Shown here: piece by piece, positions 42,505 to 44,696 of the stretch
Layout: the number at the start of each line of letters is the position of its first letter
Position numbering within the stretch: position 1 is the first letter of the stretch
NCBI GenBank assembly: GCA_050734185.1
Contig: JBOHUE010000125.1
Span: 1 to 44,696, forward strand
Length of the DNA stretch: 44,696 nucleotides
Origin: JAFALX01 sp050734185
GTDB lineage: Bacteria > Chloroflexota > Dormibacteria > Aeolococcales > Aeolococcaceae
Direction: 5' to 3'
Made by a program: the position numbers and the translations under genes
The notes under the pieces: model-generated
The model's database searches: none
Told to the model about the DNA's origin: nothing
Seen by the model: only the letters and a program-made list of their open reading frames with translations

Positions 42505-43296
42505 TCAGTGGCCGGTGAACTGGGGCGGCCGCTTCTGCAGAAACGATGAGAGGCCCTCCGAGAAGTCGGCCGAGGCGACGGCCTGCTCCTGCAGCCGTTC
42601 CTCCACGGCCAGCTGCGCCGCGAGGTTGTTGTCCGCGGTGAGCCGCAGTGCCTCCTTGATGAAGGCGATCGACAGCGGTCCGGCGGCGAGACGAGCCGCC
42701 AGCGTACCCGCCGAGGTCAGCAGTTCGGCGTCGGGGACGACACGGCTGATCAGCCCGATGTCCATCGCGCTCCGTACGTCGACCGTGTCGCCGAGCATCA
42801 TCATCTCGGCGGCGCGCGCCGGGCCGATGAGGCGCGGCAGGAAGTACGTGCTGCCCGCATCGGGGATGAACCCGATGCGCACGAATGTCATCGCGAACGA
42901 GGCTGACTCGGCGGCGATGCGCAGGTCCGCGGCCAGCGCCAGCGCAAAGCCCGCGCCGGCGGCCGGTCCGTTCACCGCGGCGATCACCGGCTTGGGCAGC
43001 TCGCGCATCGCCCGGATCGCCGGCGTGTAGTGCTCCGCGAGCTCGCGGCGGACGTCGATCGCACCCTGCCCCACCGCGTCCTTGAGGTCCGCGCCGCTGC
43101 AGAAGCCGCGCCCGGCGCCGGTCAGGATCACCGCGCGGACGCTGTCGTCGTCGGCAGCTTCGCGAAGCGCCGCGGTCAGCGAGTCGAGCATCTCACCGGT
43201 GATGGCGTTGAGCCGAGCCGGCCGGTTCAGCGTCAGCGTCACGACGCCACCGTCGCGCGCCTGCAGCACTGTTGTGTCGGCGCGTTCGATTGCCAT
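42505..43296 (-). CDS. Enoyl-CoA hydratase/isomerase family protein (PaaG-like)
   Basis: 263-residue crotonase-fold enzyme acting on acyl-CoA thioesters. Oxyanion loops are AGRGFCSGADLKDA (about 61-74) and NGPAAGAGFALALAADLRIA (109-128). At the two catalytic positions, the first Glu is absent (FVRIGF) while Asp146 in IPDAGST is present, as in PaaG-type 1,2-epoxyphenylacetyl-CoA isomerases, so isomerase chemistry is more likely than simple hydration. Start ATG at 43296. The length is typical. No phenylacetate gene set is in the window, so the substrate is open. Confidence 0.9.
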   Translation of the reverse strand: MAIERADTTVLQARDGGVVTLTLNRPARLNAITGEMLDSLTAALREAADDDSVRAVILTGAGRGFCSGADLKDAVGQGAIDVRRELAEHYTPAIRAMRELPKPVIAAVNGPAAGAGFALALAADLRIAAESASFAMTFVRIGFIPDAGSTYFLPRLIGPARAAEMMMLGDTVDVRSAMDIGLISRVVPDAELLTSAGTLAARLAAGPLSIAFIKEALRLTADNNLAAQLAVEERLQEQAVASADFSEGLSSFLQKRPPQFTGH

Positions 43297-43320
43297 GCGC
43301 TGCGCCCACTCTAGCTGCCA

Positions 43321-43911
43321 GTGGCAGCCATCATCGCCAGGATCCATCCGGCCAGCTACATCGACCCCGCCGCCATGGTGGAGGAGGGGGCGATCATCGG
43401 CCCGGGAACGCGGGTGTGGGCACTAGCCCACGTTCGCAGCGGGGCGCAGGTCGGATCCGAGTGCGTCATCGGGACCGGCGTCACCGTCGACACCGAGGTC
43501 GTCGTCGGCAATCGGTGCAAGCTGCAGAACGGCGCGCTGCTCTTCCGCGGCGTTCAGCTGGGCGACGGCGTGTTCATCGGCCCCGGCGCTGTGCTCACCA
43601 ACGACCGCCATCCGCGCGCGGTGTCCCCCGACGGCGCCCTCCTGACGGTGGAGGAGTGGACACTCGGTCCCATCGAGGTCGGTGACGGTGCGTCAATCGG
43701 AGCCAACGCCACCGTCATTGCCGGCGCGCGCATCGGCGCCTGGGCGATGGTGGGAGCGGGGGCCGTGGTGACGCACGACGTGCTGGCGCACGCGCTGGTG
43801 TTCGGCGTCCCCGCACGCCAGGCGGGGTGGGTCTGCTCGTGCGGAGCCCGGGCGGAGGACTCGCGCACGCTGAAGTGCCGGAACTGCTCCCGGCGCTTCA
43901 TCCCCGGCTGA
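43321..43911 (+). CDS. Left-handed beta-helix N-acetyltransferase (WbbJ/WlbB-like) with C-terminal zinc-knuckle
   Basis: 196-residue hexapeptide-repeat acyltransferase. Repeats run from ASYIDPAAMVEEGAIIGPGT through VGDGASIGANATVIAGARI to GAWAMVGAGAVVTHDV, with catalytic-type His in TNDRHPRA and the family's VFGVPARQAGWVC end. A C-terminal CSCG...CRNC segment (about 173-190) looks like a small zinc knuckle, known in some UDP-sugar N-acetyltransferases. It probably acetylates a nucleotide-linked amino sugar for a surface polysaccharide. Start GTG at 43321. Convergent with the DUF971 gene (14-nt overlap). Confidence 0.88.
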   Translation: MAAIIARIHPASYIDPAAMVEEGAIIGPGTRVWALAHVRSGAQVGSECVIGTGVTVDTEVVVGNRCKLQNGALLFRGVQLGDGVFIGPGAVLTNDRHPRAVSPDGALLTVEEWTLGPIEVGDGASIGANATVIAGARIGAWAMVGAGAVVTHDVLAHALVFGVPARQAGWVCSCGARAEDSRTLKCRNCSRRFIPG

Positions 43912-44143
43912 CCTCCTCGCCCAGCCGTCGCAGGTGGTCATACGTGTAGATGCCGGTGCTGTGCCCGTCGGCCCAGACGGCGTTCAAACCGTACGCGCCC
44001 ACCAGGTTGATGTCGGCGAGCTCGTCCTCGCCTGGGTGCAGCTCAGGATCGGTCGCGAACCGCCCGGCGAAGCCCGCCTCGCCCTTGCACGCGGCGCACG
44101 GGCAGGCCCGGCGCAGCACAGCGAAGGGAATCCGCTGCGACAC
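43898..44143 (-). CDS. DUF971 family protein with unclear start
   Basis: 81-residue frame carrying the DUF971 (gamma-butyrobetaine-hydroxylase-like N-terminal) domain: IPFAVLRRACPCAACKGEAG with the three-Cys cluster, then LVGAYGLNAVWADGHSTGIY and TYDHLRRL. The expected first strands (RPVRFHYDEAARALVVEW) are encoded in frame upstream of the GTG at 44143, but I see no ATG, GTG or TTG for them before the frame enters the SCP2-like gene. The start shown is therefore a placeholder. Family members bind iron-sulfur or other metal factors; function is unsettled. Confidence 0.7.
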   Translation of the reverse strand: MSQRIPFAVLRRACPCAACKGEAGFAGRFATDPELHPGEDELADINLVGAYGLNAVWADGHSTGIYTYDHLRRLGEEVSRG

Positions 44144-44211
44144 GGGGTCGGACCACTCGACGACAAGCGCTCGCGCCGCTTCGTCGTAGTGGAAGCGGAC
44201 GGGCCTCGGGC

Positions 44212-44538
44212 TTAGCGAAGCACCGACTGGAGCTTCATCGCGAGCCCCATGTCGCCCTTGATCTTGATCTTGCCGCTCATGAACGCCATCGTCCCGTCGA
44301 GCTTGCCGGTGGCCAGGTCGACGAAATCGGGCGCCTTCATCGAGATCGTGATGTTCGGGCTCTCGGGGGTGCCCGCGCCGACGTCGGCGGCGCCGTCCTT
44401 CAGATTGATGTGGTACTGGCCGCCGTCCGGGTCGTCGGCGAGGTCGAACGCGTAGACGGCGTTCATGCCCTTGACCTTGGACGGGTCCGCCTGCAGGCGG
44501 GTGTTGATCTCACCAAAGATCTCGGTGGGTGTCGCCAT
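44212..44538 (-). CDS. SCP2 sterol-binding domain protein
   Basis: 108-residue single-domain SCP2 protein. AVYAFDLADDPDGGQYHINL and PNITISMKAPDFVDLATGKL are the core strands, and MAFMSGKIKIKGDMGLAMKL is the diagnostic G-K-[IL]-x-x-x-G-D motif and last helix. It probably binds lipid or acyl-CoA in the cytosol. AAGGAGG lies 6 nt before the ATG. It likely forms a short operon with the DUF971 frame downstream. Distinct from the less typical SCP2-like protein at 26644-27129. Confidence 0.92.
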   Translation of the reverse strand: MATPTEIFGEINTRLQADPSKVKGMNAVYAFDLADDPDGGQYHINLKDGAADVGAGTPESPNITISMKAPDFVDLATGKLDGTMAFMSGKIKIKGDMGLAMKLQSVLR

Positions 44539-44696
44539 ATCGACCTCCTTGGGCGGACTGGGCTGCCCAACTCGCTCGCCAGTCTACTGACCCGGTCGGT
44601 GGCCTCGGCGGCTGAGAGGATCCTGAGAACGATGCTCGAGCCTCCCCGAGGCAGGGCAGATCTCAGTTTCACGGCGCAGAGTCGGCCCTCGTGAAC

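Noticed and set aside
44539..44696. Open frames on both strands at the window end
   Set aside because: No ribosome site, no domain, and they run off the window; likely the promoter region of the SCP2 gene.

Overview
The window is GC-rich, gene-dense chromosomal DNA from a bacterium. Short intergenic gaps, many 4-base ATGA/GTGA start-stop overlaps and frequent GTG starts fit an actinobacterial style of genome. Gene content points the same way: a DUF222/13E12-type HNH nuclease, a small SARP regulator, a furA-katG pair, DUF5709-, DUF6510- and DUF1684-type proteins, and LpqC-like esterases. Actinomycetota, or a neighbouring lineage such as Dormibacterota, is my inference; no rRNA or ribosomal protein is present to settle it. 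I saw no tRNA, rRNA, CRISPR array, transposase or phage gene.

Layout. 175-7557 is the most unusual stretch. A tight minus-strand run holds an AMP-forming acyl ligase, a membrane acyltransferase and a ComA-type phosphosulfolactate synthase joined by two 4-base overlaps, followed by a VOC protein and a secreted esterase. A second, paralogous esterase sits just upstream. A cysteine dioxygenase-family protein is divergent to this, and a histidine phosphatase is convergent to that. Together they could make sulfite, condense it with PEP to phosphosulfolactate, dephosphorylate it and build an acylated sulfonate; this is a hypothesis. 7558-11772 holds a small SARP regulator, an orphan protein, a PLP decarboxylase, a lower-GC methyltransferase and a PH-like protein. 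11778-17685 holds an HNH protein, then furA-katG-DUF1684 behind a palindromic operator candidate, then a ferritin-like protein. 17744-20678 has a GyrI-like gene with an apparent frameshift and cydAB.

20675-23235 is an ABC exporter operon in which a small membrane domain occurs three times in a row, the last copy fused to the ATPase. 23293-26377 encodes a dienelactone hydrolase and a CtpE-like P-type ATPase. 26335-29518 has two small proteins and an MFS efflux pump divergent from its TetR regulator, with a clear terminator after the pump. 29568-33278 carries a sulfite-oxidase-like molybdoenzyme, its likely flavin reductase, a DUF6510 protein, a methyltransferase and a polysaccharide deacetylase. 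33275-35588 is a LysE exporter plus an ABC exporter whose 5' region looks like a leader-peptide attenuator. 36029-37268 encodes two exported proteins of unknown function in lower-GC DNA. 37387-40913 is an ABC exporter plus DesK/DesR-like two-component system with a palindromic operator candidate. 41141-44538 holds an atypical GDPD protein, an acidic DUF5709-like protein, an enoyl-CoA hydratase, a hexapeptide acyltransferase, a DUF971 protein and an SCP2-like protein.

The shared 10-bp palindrome GTCTTAAGAC lies in two distant intergenic regions (7674 and 37357), upstream of the SARP gene and of the exported Cys-rich protein. It is a possible regulatory link across the window. Positions 1-174 and 44539-44696 show no gene I can support.
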